From Pyrenochaeta sp. MPI-SDFR-AT-0127 (taxonomy: Eukaryota; Ascomycota; Dothideomycetes; Pleosporales; Cucurbitariaceae), in assembly GCA_020747015.1 (NCBI GenBank), contig JAGTJM010000002.1, positions 372,001-436,000 of the forward strand: a stretch of DNA of 64,000 bases. Direction: 5' to 3'. Positions 1-10,700 of the stretch are shown here, in pieces. The notes under the pieces were generated by a model. It was not told where the DNA came from. It saw only the letters and a list, made by a program, of their open reading frames with translations, and made no database searches. A program made the translations under genes and the position numbers. How positions within the stretch are numbered: position 1 is the stretch's first letter; each line of letters starts with the position of its first letter.

Positions 1-1709
1 GTGTAACCACCTTTGCCGTGTCGCCCGGCAAGAACCATTCAGTTGCCGTTTTTGTCCCGGAGCGCAAGGCAAGTCTACCCCTTCACCAGTACCACGCCCA
101 CACTAACAGCAAGCAGGGCATGCCCGCCGCGGTCAAGGTCTTCCAGGTGCCCCAGTTCGCCCAGCCCATCTCGCAAAAGACATTTTACAAGGGAGATAAG
201 GTTCAGCTGAAATGGAACGATCTTGGCACGAGCCTGATTGTCCTGGCCCAGACCGAGGTCGACAAGACGAACAAGAGCTACTACGGCGAGACAAACATGT
301 ACATTCTCAGCGCCAACGGCTCGTTCGACTCACGCATCCAACTTGACAAGGAGGGGCCCATCCACGACGTGTCTTGGTCGCCAAACTCGAAAGAGTTCGG
401 TGTCACATATGGCTACATGCCCGCAAAGACCACCATCTTCAATGTCCGCGCGATTCCCCAGCACAGTTTTGACCTCGGCCCTCGCAACACCATCCTTTTC
501 TCCCCACACGGACGCTTCGTCATTGTAGCTGGGTTCGGAAACTTGGCTGGCGATATGGACATTTACGATCTTGACAAGAATTTCGCCAAGTTGTGCACTG
601 TCAAGGCGTCCAATTGCACGTATTGCGAGTGGAGCCCAGACGGGCAGCATATCCTTACGGCCATCACAAGCCCGCGTCTGCGTGTCGACAATGGCATACG
701 TGTCTACCATGTCAGTGGTGGTCTCATGTACCATGAGGAGATGACCGAATTGTACCACGTCACTTGGAGACCGCAGCCAACTTCCATTCATCCAGTGGAA
801 AATGCTCTGAGGTCTATTCCGACGCCTCACCCATCAGCGCTTGCATTCCTGAGCACTCAAAAGACACCTTCCAAGCCTGCTGGTGCCTACCGACCTCCTG
901 GAGCTCGAGGCACGACTACCCCTCTGCTCTTCAAACGAGAAGACGAGGGCGGTGCAGCGTACACCAACACTGGAGTTTCTTCGACGAACGTTGGCTTCCA
1001 GAATGGGTTCGGTAAGCCTCGCCGCCGAGAAGTTCCCGGTGCGGAGCCCGTCGACTCTCTTCCGCCAGGCGCCGCACCTGGTGGTGGTGTCAGCCTGACC
1101 GGTGCTGTCGATGGAGATGGGGAGCTGTCAAAGGCAGCATTGAAGAACAAGAAGAAGCGGGAAGCGAAGAAAGCCCGCGAGGCTGCAGATAGGGCTGCCG
1201 GCCTCGCTGCAGAAGGGATCAACCCGCCTACCGGACCTGCCAATCCTGGTAGGAGCCCTGAACGTCGCAATGATCGCAATCATCAGCGCAGCCGCAGCAA
1301 GAATGGAAACGAAGGTTACGGGAACCAGCAAGGAAGAAGCTCTAGTCAGCACCGCACTTACGGCAACAGCCCTGACCGCCGCCAACACGGAGCTCGAGGA
1401 GAGGGACATCACCGACAGCAACTCGGTCAACATCATCATGAGCGCACAAGATCTGGCCAGACTCCTCATTTCCCTCCACCAATTCAGACTGAGAGCCAAG
1501 GTCCAGCCCCGGATCTTACAGTCACGAGCCCAGGTGATGGAACTCCTGGTGATAAGAAGATCCGTGGTTTACTCAAGAAGATGCGTGCCATTGACGAGTT
1601 GAAGATGAGGCAGGCTGGCGGTGAGAAGCTCGAGGACACCCAAGTGAAGAAGATTGGGACTGAACACTCCATCAAAAAGGAGCTCGATGCTTTGGGCTTC
1701 ACTGGATAG
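1..1709 (+). CDS. Eukaryotic translation initiation factor 2A (eIF2A), 5' partial
   Basis: Cytosolic WD-repeat factor that delivers Met-tRNA in non-canonical initiation. The frame is open to the left edge, so the start and most of the N-terminal propeller lie outside the window. Model: join(<3..68, 117..1709), stop TAG at 1707-1709. The visible part has propeller blades (for example VSWSPNSKEFGVTYGYMPA and CEWSPDGQHILTA), then a Lys/Arg/Ala-rich stretch around 1140-1190, a low-complexity Gly/Ser/His/Arg linker, and the conserved C-terminal helical tail beginning KKIRGLLKKMRAIDELK. Bases 69-116 are best read as a 48-nt GC-AG intron (donor GCAAGT, branch CTAAC, acceptor GCAG). Removing it joins VPERK directly to GMPAAVKVFQV, as expected for the family. 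The intron is a multiple of three and has no stop. It lies convergent to the GCNA-like gene. Confidence 0.92.
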   Translation, partial: VTTFAVSPGKNHSVAVFVPERKASLPLHQYHAHTNSKQGMPAAVKVFQVPQFAQPISQKTFYKGDKVQLKWNDLGTSLIVLAQTEVDKTNKSYYGETNMYILSANGSFDSRIQLDKEGPIHDVSWSPNSKEFGVTYGYMPAKTTIFNVRAIPQHSFDLGPRNTILFSPHGRFVIVAGFGNLAGDMDIYDLDKNFAKLCTVKASNCTYCEWSPDGQHILTAITSPRLRVDNGIRVYHVSGGLMYHEEMTELYHVTWRPQPTSIHPVENALRSIPTPHPSALAFLSTQKTPSKPAGAYRPPGARGTTTPLLFKREDEGGAAYTNTGVSSTNVGFQNGFGKPRRREVPGAEPVDSLPPGAAPGGGVSLTGAVDGDGELSKAALKNKKKREAKKAREAADRAAGLAAEGINPPTGPANPGRSPERRNDRNHQRSRSKNGNEGYGNQQGRSSSQHRTYGNSPDRRQHGARGEGHHRQQLGQHHHERTRSGQTPHFPPPIQTESQGPAPDLTVTSPGDGTPGDKKIRGLLKKMRAIDELKMRQAGGEKLEDTQVKKIGTEHSIKKELDALGFTG

Positions 1710-2073
1710 GCACGCACATTCTTTCACACAACACCGTAAAGCTATAGCACGCGTCGTCACTTGGACCGCAGATTGTTTATCCTGTTGTGTACTTGATGCG
1801 TCAGTCAAAAGAGTTTGCATGTTGGTGCAAATGTATGAGATTGTAGGAGGTTAGCTGGGTCAAGATTTGGGATGCGAGTCTTGTAGTTGGTACTGGGTAC
1901 TACCACACAAAATTAGAAAATCATTCTTCGTTCGGCATAATTTCTCATCATTGAAGCCATAATGCGATACTAAAGGAGACTATGCAATTGACCACAAACG
2001 CCACCAACGACCTTTTACCATGCCCGGAACACCAGCTCACATCATATTATACAAAGATCATGCCCAAACGAAC
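1710..2073. other. Convergent 3' intergenic region
   Basis: These 364 bases lie between the stop codons of the eIF2A gene (+) and the SprT-like gene (-). I see only AT-richer sequence suitable for two 3' UTRs and no coding or repeat signal. Confidence 0.5.
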
Positions 2074-4374
2074 CTAGATCTTTAACCCTTCAAGAGCAAG
2101 CTCCACCTCGTCCACAGCAACCACCACCGTCTTCTCTTTGGTCGCCTTCATCTCCCTGTACTCCCTCCCCAACGCTTCCATGACCTTTCCCATCTGCGCC
2201 TCAGCCCCCTTTGCCAACAACTCCTTCTGGACACGGGAAAAGTTGGCTTTGACAAAGACCTGGTACTCTGACTTCTCCTTCTTCTCTACATTGCCATGTT
2301 TGTCCACACATGTCGTGCCCCTGGGTGTGGGCTTTGTCTGGGCGAGGCGGCCTTTGCAGCGGCCGCACGAGTGTTTGGCCGGATCGATGGACTTGGAGTG
2401 GCGTTTGAATTCGTAGCCGCATGCGATGCATTCCCAGACGTATTTGTATTCGATTTGATACGAGTGCTTGGTCGTTACTTCGACGCCCTTGCTTGCAAAT
2501 GCACTGGTCACCTTTTTGCCCCACGACTTGAACTCTGCGCCGTGCGGATTGTTTCGTACTTCGCTGATCATGAATGTAGTCAAGTGGCAGAATTCGTGCG
2601 CTAGGACGTTGTAAAGGCGTTCTTCGTCATCGATGACTTTCTCGGCGAGCTCAATCGAGCAGTGATGGCGGATTTCGGTGCGGGTGTCGGTGGGGAGAGG
2701 ACCTGTACGTATGCGGATTTGCTCTCTGCGCCAGTTCGCGCGTCCGGCAGTAGTCTTCAGGGTTTTGGACCATACGAGCTTTATGCCGCCTGTGGCTTCT
2801 GAGAGAAAAGAGATGCGACCGGCGCAGATTGTCGTATCGAGTTCTGTCAGGAATGCTTCGGCGATTGCATGTTTGCGTGTTGCAAAGTCTTTTCTCTGTG
2901 CTCTAATCTCTTTCACATTCGTCGATGACTCTTCTGCCAACTTCTTCTTCGTTGGGCTTCTTGATGTAGACGGGATTGTTGGTTTTTTGGGGCTTGTTGT
3001 AGGGCTCTCGTGCCCCTCATCACCACTATCGTCCAAAGCAACGCCCTCCATCATCTTGACAATGTCCTCTCTCCATTTTTGCTTTCGCGGGCTGACCAGC
3101 GGCTTGCTTGGAGAGTGCTTCTCATTCCATCCATTCACCGCTTCTGGATTCCAGAACGCATCGAGGCTTGGTCTCCCATCCAGATGCACTGCTTTCGGAA
3201 TCGTAGGCTTCTTCTTCGACGGCGATACAAGCTTGGAGGGACTTGCCGGGGCTAGAGGCGGGGTTGAGGGGCGCGAAATTGGCGGAGCCTTACGTGGAGA
3301 GCGAAATTTGGTCGGTGTTGGTGAATATGTAAGAATTGCTAGGGCGCCATTGGATGTAGAACTCGTTGGTCGAGACGAAGCTGCGAAAGAGGCGGTTCGA
3401 ACACGAGTTGGTGGTGGAAGGACAAAAGACGCTGGGGCTTCCGGTGAGCTTGTTAGGTCGACAACTTCTTGTGCCCAACTTGAGATTGCATTTTGTCCAA
3501 TTTTGGGCGGTGGTCGCATGGATGAGAGTGGTTGTGGCTCCACTTTCGCAGACATCTGCTCCCGTAGGCGTTCTGGAAGTTCGAATGGTGATTGACGATC
3601 GTGCCTGGTGAGTTCTTCAATCGACTCTTCGATCTCGTCGGAATCGCTACCCAATGCTTTGCGCCGAGCCTGGGGTTGGCGCCGTCTTTTCCGGATATCC
3701 ACAATAGATTCGTCATCTTCATCGTCACTGCTCTCTTCCACTTCGGCTTCTGCTTGAGCTTCTTCTTCGGGCTGTGCTACATGATCCTCATCACCACACC
3801 AGATGCTTGTCTCTGCCTCCTCATTGGCCTCGAAACCTAGTGCCTCTTCTATTGTCTCGCTTCCATGGCTCCTCGGCCGATGCGCAGTCTCCTGTGCTTG
3901 TGTCGCTTCGACAACTTGAATCTGGGCCTTGCTTGCTTGCTTTCTTACCACGCTCTTAGCGAGACTCTTTGCATACATCAGCCCCCCTCTCCTCCCTACA
4001 TCTGTATCGGTCGTCCCGCTCCGCACTCTCCTCTCTCGTTGCTTCTTCTCTGGACTAGCCAGGCTCTCATCGCTGAGCTTCCTGAGTAGACGGCTGTTGC
4101 TTTCGACAGGGCGAAGTATGCGTTGTTTGCGCGGTGTAAGTGCATCGCCTGTTGTCATAGTCTTCGGGACTAAGAATGAATTCTCTGCATCTGATGTGTA
4201 CCGTAGGTCTCGCTTTGAAGGTTTCGGTACTAGCATCGGTTCTTCATCGTCATCAGATGAGTTATATCGCAGCTGTCGATTCGCTTTGCGGGGGCTCGTT
4301 CGCGTTGCTCTTGATTCGGTTGGCGGCACGAAGAGGGTCGGCTCGTTCGGACTCGGTTTGCGTAGGCGCGCCAT
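2074..4374 (-). CDS. GCNA/SprT-like DNA-protein-crosslink metalloprotease
   Basis: Intronless 766-residue protein, ATG at 4372-4374 and stop TAG at 2074-2076. Residues 1 to about 490 are low-complexity, Ser/Pro/Lys-rich and acidic in patches (runs of E and D around residues 180-225). A SprT-like domain follows, with the zinc-protease motif HEFCH at about residues 593-597. Then comes a zinc ribbon with Cys pairs near residues 649/652 and 670/673, and an HMG-box-like C-terminus (YQVFVKANF...LGREYREMK). Disordered region + SprT + zinc ribbon + HMG box is the GCNA (germ cell nuclear acidic protein) arrangement. That nuclear family removes DNA-protein crosslinks. SPRTN, the relative with a C-terminal UBZ/PIP layout, fits less well. 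Family assignment is strong; the exact substrate in this fungus is inferred. Confidence 0.9.
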   Translation of the reverse strand: MARLRKPSPNEPTLFVPPTESRATRTSPRKANRQLRYNSSDDDEEPMLVPKPSKRDLRYTSDAENSFLVPKTMTTGDALTPRKQRILRPVESNSRLLRKLSDESLASPEKKQRERRVRSGTTDTDVGRRGGLMYAKSLAKSVVRKQASKAQIQVVEATQAQETAHRPRSHGSETIEEALGFEANEEAETSIWCGDEDHVAQPEEEAQAEAEVEESSDDEDDESIVDIRKRRRQPQARRKALGSDSDEIEESIEELTRHDRQSPFELPERLREQMSAKVEPQPLSSMRPPPKIGQNAISSWAQEVVDLTSSPEAPASFVLPPPTRVRTASFAASSRPTSSTSNGALAILTYSPTPTKFRSPRKAPPISRPSTPPLAPASPSKLVSPSKKKPTIPKAVHLDGRPSLDAFWNPEAVNGWNEKHSPSKPLVSPRKQKWREDIVKMMEGVALDDSGDEGHESPTTSPKKPTIPSTSRSPTKKKLAEESSTNVKEIRAQRKDFATRKHAIAEAFLTELDTTICAGRISFLSEATGGIKLVWSKTLKTTAGRANWRREQIRIRTGPLPTDTRTEIRHHCSIELAEKVIDDEERLYNVLAHEFCHLTTFMISEVRNNPHGAEFKSWGKKVTSAFASKGVEVTTKHSYQIEYKYVWECIACGYEFKRHSKSIDPAKHSCGRCKGRLAQTKPTPRGTTCVDKHGNVEKKEKSEYQVFVKANFSRVQKELLAKGAEAQMGKVMEALGREYREMKATKEKTVVVAVDEVELALEGLKI

Positions 4375-5005
4375 ATTGGCAAAGTGTAAACGTGAGTTTC
4401 TAAGGATATTGAAGTGCGTATGTGTACAATTGATTTCAAACTATCCTTGCACAAAGATTATTTGGCGTTGGCAGTGAAGGTCAAGGATGTTTGTTATTGG
4501 TCGTTGGCTGGGCGATTAGCGTAGTCACGTGGAGATACACATCCATGCGCTCGAGCGACCACGGAACAACTACCAAGATTTCAGCAATACTTGACAAACT
4601 TCCAAATTGTAGTCTTCACAACTGACTACTATCACACCATTGGCGTTATATTTACTGACTGAAACGATCTGTGGAAAACTTCATTGGTTCTCTCAAAGCA
4701 TCATGCCTCGGGTCCGGATTTGCAAGATGTGTGCGTCAATGTGAGAAAGAGGCAGTCGTACATTGCATGCTAATACCCGTCACAAATACAAGCGAACCCA
4801 ACCAGATTGAGCCCGGGTAAATCGATAAGAAAATTTCGTGCTTCTTCCGCCTTTCAAACGCATTCCATCTCCTCATCTTCTGGCTTGCCCTCCTCACCCA
4901 GCCCCGAGTCCTTGTCACTGATCGTCAAACATGCCTGGGTATTCCATCCAGCTGTATTTACATCCCCAGTAGCGATTGTCTATTCTGACTTCATAGATGC
5001 GCTCC
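4375..5005. other. Intergenic: GCNA-like promoter and aconitase 3' side
   Basis: These 631 bases hold the upstream region of the SprT-like gene and the 3' flank of aconitase, both on the minus strand. No coding ORF, RNA gene or repeat is evident. Confidence 0.5.
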
Positions 5006-7854
5006 CTAGTTCTTGGCTGCCTTAGCCATGGTGTTCAGCGCGCTGCCATTTTTGAACCACTCCATCTGGCCCTCATTGAAGGTGTGCGAGAGCTTGATGT
5101 CGAAAGCCTTGCTGCCATCGGCGGGGTGAACGGTAAGCGTCATTGGCTTGCCAACGGCGAGCTCGGTGCAGGCAAGGTCGACACGGTCGTTGGGGCCGAT
5201 CTTGTCATAGTCTGCGGGGTCAGAGAAGGTAAGAGGAAGCATACCCTGCTTCTTCAAGTTGGTCTCGTGCTGGGAAGTGTTAGCTATAACATCATTTAAA
5301 TCACAACCGTAGAACTCACAATACGAGCAAACGAGCGGACAATGATGGCAAGACCACCCAAGTGCCTTGGCTCAAGGGCAGCGTGCTCACGGGACGAACC
5401 CTCGCCGTAGTTCCAGTCACCAACAACAACCCACTTGACACCGTTCTTCTTGTAGTCACGAGCGACATCGGGAACCGCGCCATACTCGCCGTTCAAGGCG
5501 TTCTTGATCTTGTTGGCCTCGCCATTCTCGGCATTGATAGCACCGATCAACATGTTGTTGGAGATGTTGTCCAAATGTCCACGGTACTTCAACCAAGGCC
5601 CAGCCATTGAGATGTGATCAGTGGTGGTCTTGCCCTGCGCCTTGATGAGGATGGGCAGGTCCTTAGCGTCCTTGCCATTCCAAGCATCGAAGGGCTCAAG
5701 AATCTGCAGACGGTCCGAAGTGGGCGAGACGGCAACCGAAACGGATGCGCGATCTGCAGGAGGAGCCTGGTAGGTGTCCTGGCCTGGGTCGTAGCCGTTC
5801 GCAGGGAGACCTTGACCGACGGGCTCCTTCAACATGAACTCCTTGCCATTGGCGTCACGCAATTTATCGGTTAGTGGATTAAAATTCAAAGTACCGGCGA
5901 TGGTAAGAGCCACGACGAGGTCAGGCGAGGTAACGAAGGAATGGGTGGCTGGGTTGGCATCGTTACGGCCAGTGAAGTTGCGGTTGTAAGAAGAGATGAT
6001 AGAGTTGGCAGTGCCCTTCTTAACGTCGCGACGATCCCATTGACCTAGGTTTGATTATTAGTAATGGTACAGCGTAGAGGGGTTAGGGTTGGGAATTAAA
6101 TACCGATGCAAGGTCTACAATGAAGTTAGTGGTGTGCGTCAATGTGGGAGCAAGATGGGAGTGAGAGATGACTTACCCGCAAGCATTGGCGAGGACCATG
6201 CCGCCGAATTCCTCGAAGGTCTTCAACTGGCCGTCACGCTCGATGGTAGCCTAGTTGGTCAGTGTGCATTCTTCATAAATTGTCCTGGAGAACATACACG
6301 AATCTGTTCGGAGCCAGGAGTGACAGTGAAGAGAGCCTTGGCCTTGATGCCGTGATCCATGGCATCTTGAGCGATGGAGGCAGCACGGGTCATGTCCTCG
6401 TAGGAGGAGTTGGTGCATGAACCGATCAGGCCAACCTTGAGCTCCTCAGGCCACTTATTAGCCTTGACGGCCTCCTTGAACTTGCTGATGGGGGTTGCTA
6501 GATCAGGGGTGAAAGGACCGTTGATATGGGGCTCGAGCTCAGAGAGATTGATCTCAATCAACTGGTCGTACTCGACGCCCTCGTCCTCGCGGAGCTCCTT
6601 GGCATACTCGCGCGAGAAGTCACCAATTTGCTGGCGCTTGGTGGCGGCGAGGTAATCGTACATGCGGTCGTTGAAGGGGAAGAGCGAAGTAGTGGCACCG
6701 ATCTCAGCACTATGGTGTTGTCAGTCATTTCGTTCAAAACCATGTCAAGATCAACGTGAGCGTCATTATGGGGGTGCGTGGAGTACTTCGTAGATAAATC
6801 CAAATTCGCTTGGAATTTTGATAAATGTGCGTAGTTCTCCAAGATGGCCCAGGACAGCTTTTTCGCGAAGAATGCACAGAAACTTACCCCATGTTACAGA
6901 TGGTGGCCATGCCTGTGCATGAGAGGCTCTCGGTTCCAGGACCGTGGTATTCAACGATGGCGCCGGTTCCTCCCTTGACGGTGAGAATACCTGCGACCTT
7001 GAGAATGATGTCTAGAATTCTCGTCAGCTGGCTGCCGCTTCGTCATATCGAAATAGTTGAAGGTCCAATTTGAGGTTTGTGGCTCAATGTTCGGTAACCT
7101 CGGTAAGAGAGTACGCACCTTTGGGAGCAGTCCAGCCAGACAGCTTGCCGGTAAGCTTGACGCCAATGACCTTGGGAGCCTTCAATTCCCAAGGGAGACC
7201 AGCCATGACGTCGACGGCGTCAGCACCGCCAACACCAATGGCGGCCATACCAAGACCTCCAGCGTTGGGGGTATGCGAGTCGGTTCCGATCAAGAGAGCA
7301 CCAGGGAAAGCGTAGTTCTCGAGGACAATCTGGTGGATAATACCAGAGCCGGGCTTCCAGAAGCCAATGTCGTACTTTGCGCAAGAGGTGGACAAGAAGT
7401 TGTAGACTTCCTTGTTGATCTCGTTGGCGCGGGCCAAATCCTTCTCGCCACCTACCTGAGCCTCGATAAGATGGTCACAGTGTACAGTGGTGGGAGTAGC
7501 AACGGCAGGCATGCCTGCCGACATGAATTGGAGAATGGCCATCTGGGCAGTGGCATCCTGGCAAGCTACACGGTCGGGGCGGAGCTTGAGATAGCTGGAG
7601 CCGCGCTCAATCTCTTGACCGTGGGGGTCGTCCAAATGCGAGTAGAGAATCTTCTCGGCGAAGGCGAGGGGGCGGTTCAATCGCTGGCGGACGACCTGGA
7701 GGTTCTCGCTCATCTTCTTGTAGTTGATGTAGTTGCCCTTCTCCCAGTTGGTCATTTCGACCTTGCGGGAGAGCGGAGCATCGCTGACGGTGGCCAATTG
7801 CCTGCGCGAAGCAAGGCTCTGGCCAATGCGGCCGAGCCTCGAGAACTTCTGCAT
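5006..7854 (-). CDS. ACO1: Aconitate hydratase, mitochondrial (seven exons)
   Basis: TCA-cycle 4Fe-4S enzyme interconverting citrate and isocitrate. Model: complement(join(5006..5269, 5320..6044, 6104..6114, 6177..6250, 6298..6709, 6888..7011, 7119..7854)), 781 residues; the phase is consistent at all six junctions. The N-terminus (MQKFSRLGRIGQSLASRRQ) is a basic, hydroxylated mitochondrial presequence. Recognisable blocks are TPTTVHCDHLIEAQ, GTDSHTPNAGG, GLIGSCTNSSYED (first cluster Cys), ANACG-PCIGQWDRRD (second and third cluster Cys), GRNDANPATHSF, and the C-terminal GEGSSREHAALEPRHLGG. The CxxC motif is split: its first Cys ends exon 4 and its second lies in an 11-nt exon 5 (6104-6114). 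ATG at 7852-7854 is the first in frame; the frame extends upstream only through non-ATG codons. It faces the BUD20-like gene across 727 bp. Confidence 0.97.
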
Positions 7855-8581
7855 GGTGATGGGTTGGGGGGGAGAATGGAGTGGAGAGTAGAGAGGATGG
7901 ATGAAGTGGAGGGAAAAGAACGTCAGAAGCTGCCCCAAGCCGGCCGATAACTAATGGCGATCAGAGCTCCAGTGATTGGCTGTACTAGGCGTCGCTGCAC
8001 GGATGCAAGCTCGTGCGGAATACCTCGGCGTCAGAGGAGCACACCCCGGCAGCGCTTTCCCGCTGGCCCGCTTGATCTGTGGATGGGGGAGAAAAGCAGT
8101 CAATTACGCTGCACAAGACTCGTTGTTGGCATGCGACTCGCACTCTATGTATATTTGAGCGCCTGCTTATGGGCGAGGGCCAGCTTTTGCTTGGGAGCTG
8201 CTCGCTGCTTGTGGCTATGGCGTCACTCTACCGCGACCCCGCCCACACCTTCCTTTTTCCAGTGGCGCCTGCCTGACTTAATTCCAGCGATAAACATACC
8301 AGCAGCCACAGTCTGTCTGTGTGCGCGCACCGGGGAGATTCGCAATATTCCTCAAGCGTCATTTTGAACGTCTGCAGACCGCCTCCACGGCTAGCTCCCA
8401 CACAAAGGTCGCGCGTTGCCGGGGCTAGATTGCATTCTGCGTAAAATTCTGCCAACCTGCAGACAGTGCGCACGGGCTTTTGGTCTGCAGGTCTCTCCGT
8501 CTCCACTGCACATCCTCGCTATAGCCGAAACATTCACGATTCGCACCCAAGCATTGCCGACGGCCGCGGATACAGCCCACC
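7855..8581. promoter_or_regulatory. Divergent promoter region, aconitase / BUD20-like
   Basis: These 727 bases separate two head-to-head start codons, so they must carry both promoters. The aconitase-proximal part is purine-rich on the plus strand (a GA/GGA-rich tract about 7860-7925), that is, a CT-rich leader for aconitase. No coding signal was found. Individual factor sites cannot be assigned by eye. Confidence 0.55.
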
Positions 8582-8992
8582 ATGCCTGCCATACGTGGAC
8601 AGAACTCCAAGAAGAAGACGCGCCGGCACACCCGCGATCTCGATCAAGTCCACGCAGACCTGCGCGACGAGAAGCATCTCGCAGAGTTCAAGGACGCAAA
8701 GCCCGTAGAGGACCTGCCGGGTCTGGGGCAACATTACTGCAAGGAATGCGCAAAGTTTTTTGAGAGCGAGGCCAACTTTGGCGCGCATCAGAAGGGCAAG
8801 GTGCACAAGCGGAGGTAAGCATACTGTAGTAGCAGTCTAGATCGAGAGGGCTAATGGCTTTGTAGAGTAAAGCAACTTCGCGAAGAGCCTTACTCTCAGA
8901 AAGAAGCAGAGGCAGCGATAGGCCTCACCACCGACAATGGAAAGCGCACGACGACGCTGATGGAGGTTGACGATGTTGCGGCGACCAGCTGA
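8582..8992 (+). CDS. BUD20: BUD20-type C2H2 zinc-finger protein (ribosome biogenesis)
   Basis: Model: join(8582..8814, 8866..8992), 119 residues, one 51-nt GT-AG intron. The lysine-rich N-terminus (MPAIRGQNSKKKTRRHTRDLD) and a single U1-type C2H2 finger (Cys53, Cys56, His69, His75) followed by KGKVHKRRVKQL are the hallmarks of BUD20/ZNF593. In yeast this is a shuttling export factor of pre-60S ribosomal subunits. The exon junction falls immediately after the finger, inside the Arg codon of KRRVK. Length matches the family. The start is the first ATG after a CT-rich leader. Confidence 0.92.
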
Positions 8993-9685
8993 AGGAGCGC
9001 TCGAGATAGTATGAGCTGGATAATGCCACACATCGCTATAGTCATGGATGAGATGTCCCATGGGTGGCTCTACGCATGAGAAATCTCAGGTACCATTACA
9101 AGCATACACAGCAAGGAGTTCTCGCCACCGAGAGCATATGTTCGCTCAAGGAAGCATTTGCATTGCATGGAGTTGAACTGGATTATACATAGATCGCCTA
9201 GAGGGCATAAAAGTTCGAATGATACCCAACAAATTCACGTCTTTAATGAACGAGGCTGGGAACCTTCAGTGCGCCTTTGCATCTTGATCTCAGAAAAAAA
9301 TGGATTCCCATGATACATTCGCTTCAGCAAACGGTGATTGGCTGAGAACAAATTTCACATGCAAACTTATTCTTTTCCAGTGAGTTCAAGCTCAATGTCC
9401 ATCACAAACATATTATACATGACACACTATGCAGTTGAAAAATTACTTGCAAATAATTTGTCGTACATTCTCAATCAATGCTCAGTCAATCATGTCTTGA
9501 TTCGTTGCTTCCCTCTACTAGGCTTCCACCTTCCGTGCTGCCTGCCGTTGCCTGATTGGTACCTCGATGTCTTCACCACACTGACCTTCACAATGCCAAC
9601 ATAAAACCCACACCACAACATGAACTCTCAATAATCAGACTCACCATTATTTCTCTCCGACTCCACACCACACAGACACGCAAGA
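8993..9685. other. Intergenic, BUD20-like to Mog1
   Basis: Between two plus-strand genes. The stretch is AT-rich around 9290-9480, then CA/CT-rich up to the Mog1 start (9590-9680), typical of a fungal leader. No gene or repeat is seen. Confidence 0.5.
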
Positions 9686-10426
9686 ATGGCATTCACCAAC
9701 ACTCCCCTCTACGGCGGCGCAATCACCGTCGACCTGCCCTCCGGCTTTGCTGACGCCTCGTAAGAAACCAAAATCCCTCCACATTCCGTGTGTCCCGCAT
9801 CTTACTAACCATCACGCAGCCAAATACGCCAAGTCCCTGATCACCAAGAAGTCTATCTCGATGCAGAGGGCTACTCGAGCATCGTGTTTGAGATTCTGGA
9901 GTATGTAGACAAGCCTAGTGACGAAGAGGCGTTGCAGTACCATTTTGCAGACTTAATAGACGGAACGGGCGATGCGACTACCATTCTTGAGAATGGGAGA
10001 ACAACGATGAAAACCCTACCGTAAGTGCTCCTCCTTCATCCATGTTTTGGGAGTTGGAAATTACGTAGAGCACGTGAAATCGCTTCTACACATCCCCTCC
10101 TTTCACATGTATGCGCACACACGTGCTAATCCAAGCTTAGCAACAATACCCTCCTCACACTATCATTCATTCAGACGCCACCTACTCCCAACCCCAATCC
10201 TCGCAGAAAAGTCCCGGAGTTTACTTACATCCATCTATTGTTGCTGCGCCTGAAGGAGCAGGGCACTGACCTTATGGTCACGGTCAACATCCCACACTAC
10301 ACTGGAGAGTATGAGAAGGCAAGCGAAGAGGGTGGCAAGACGCCACTTATGAGAGATAGTGCAGCGGTGAAAGAGAAGGTGTTGGAGAGCTTCCAGATCA
10401 AGGAGTGGGGGCTTTTCGATGGATGA
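9686..10426 (+). CDS. MOG1: Mog1-like Ran-GTPase-binding nuclear import factor
   Basis: Model: join(9686..9759, 9820..10020, 10141..10426), 186 residues, two introns (60 and 120 nt) with branch sites TACTAAC and GTGCTAAT. The N-terminal block NTPLYGGAITVDLPSGFADAS followed by QIRQVPDHQEVYLD is the diagnostic start of Mog1. That small protein binds Ran and promotes nucleotide release in nuclear transport. The middle (IVFEILEYV, ADLIDG) and the late strand/helix (DLMVTVNIP, SFQIKEWGLFDG) also fit. Length agrees with the family (about 185-220). In each intron the splice joins incomplete codons correctly. Function is assigned by homology. Confidence 0.9.
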
Positions 10427-10700
10427 AGTGTGAGCCCTGGGAAGGCAAATCATAGACGAGTTGGATTAGATAGCGAGTGAGAAGGTGAACTACAATATCT
10501 ACAGATGTGCTTTCACAATATTACTTTGTCTACTCTCATGCGGTATCTTTTCTTCGTTCCCCAGCTATCTAAAGACAGCAACCTTTCAGCATCATAAGTT
10601 TACACATAAAACGAGGATTGTAGAACTGAATTCATTTTGACTCCACAGACAAGAAGTATAATACATGTTGCTGCAGTTCTCCTAATCACTCTATCTATCC

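Noticed and set aside
2678..3595. Plus-strand frame of 305 codons
   Set aside because: Antisense shadow of the SprT-like gene, whose protein is clearly the real one.
6079..6092. TTAGGG-like sequence suggesting an interstitial telomere repeat
   Set aside because: Only one full unit and part of a second, within an aconitase intron; expected by chance.
7057..7950. Plus-strand frame of 297 codons
   Set aside because: Shadow opposite aconitase exon 1.
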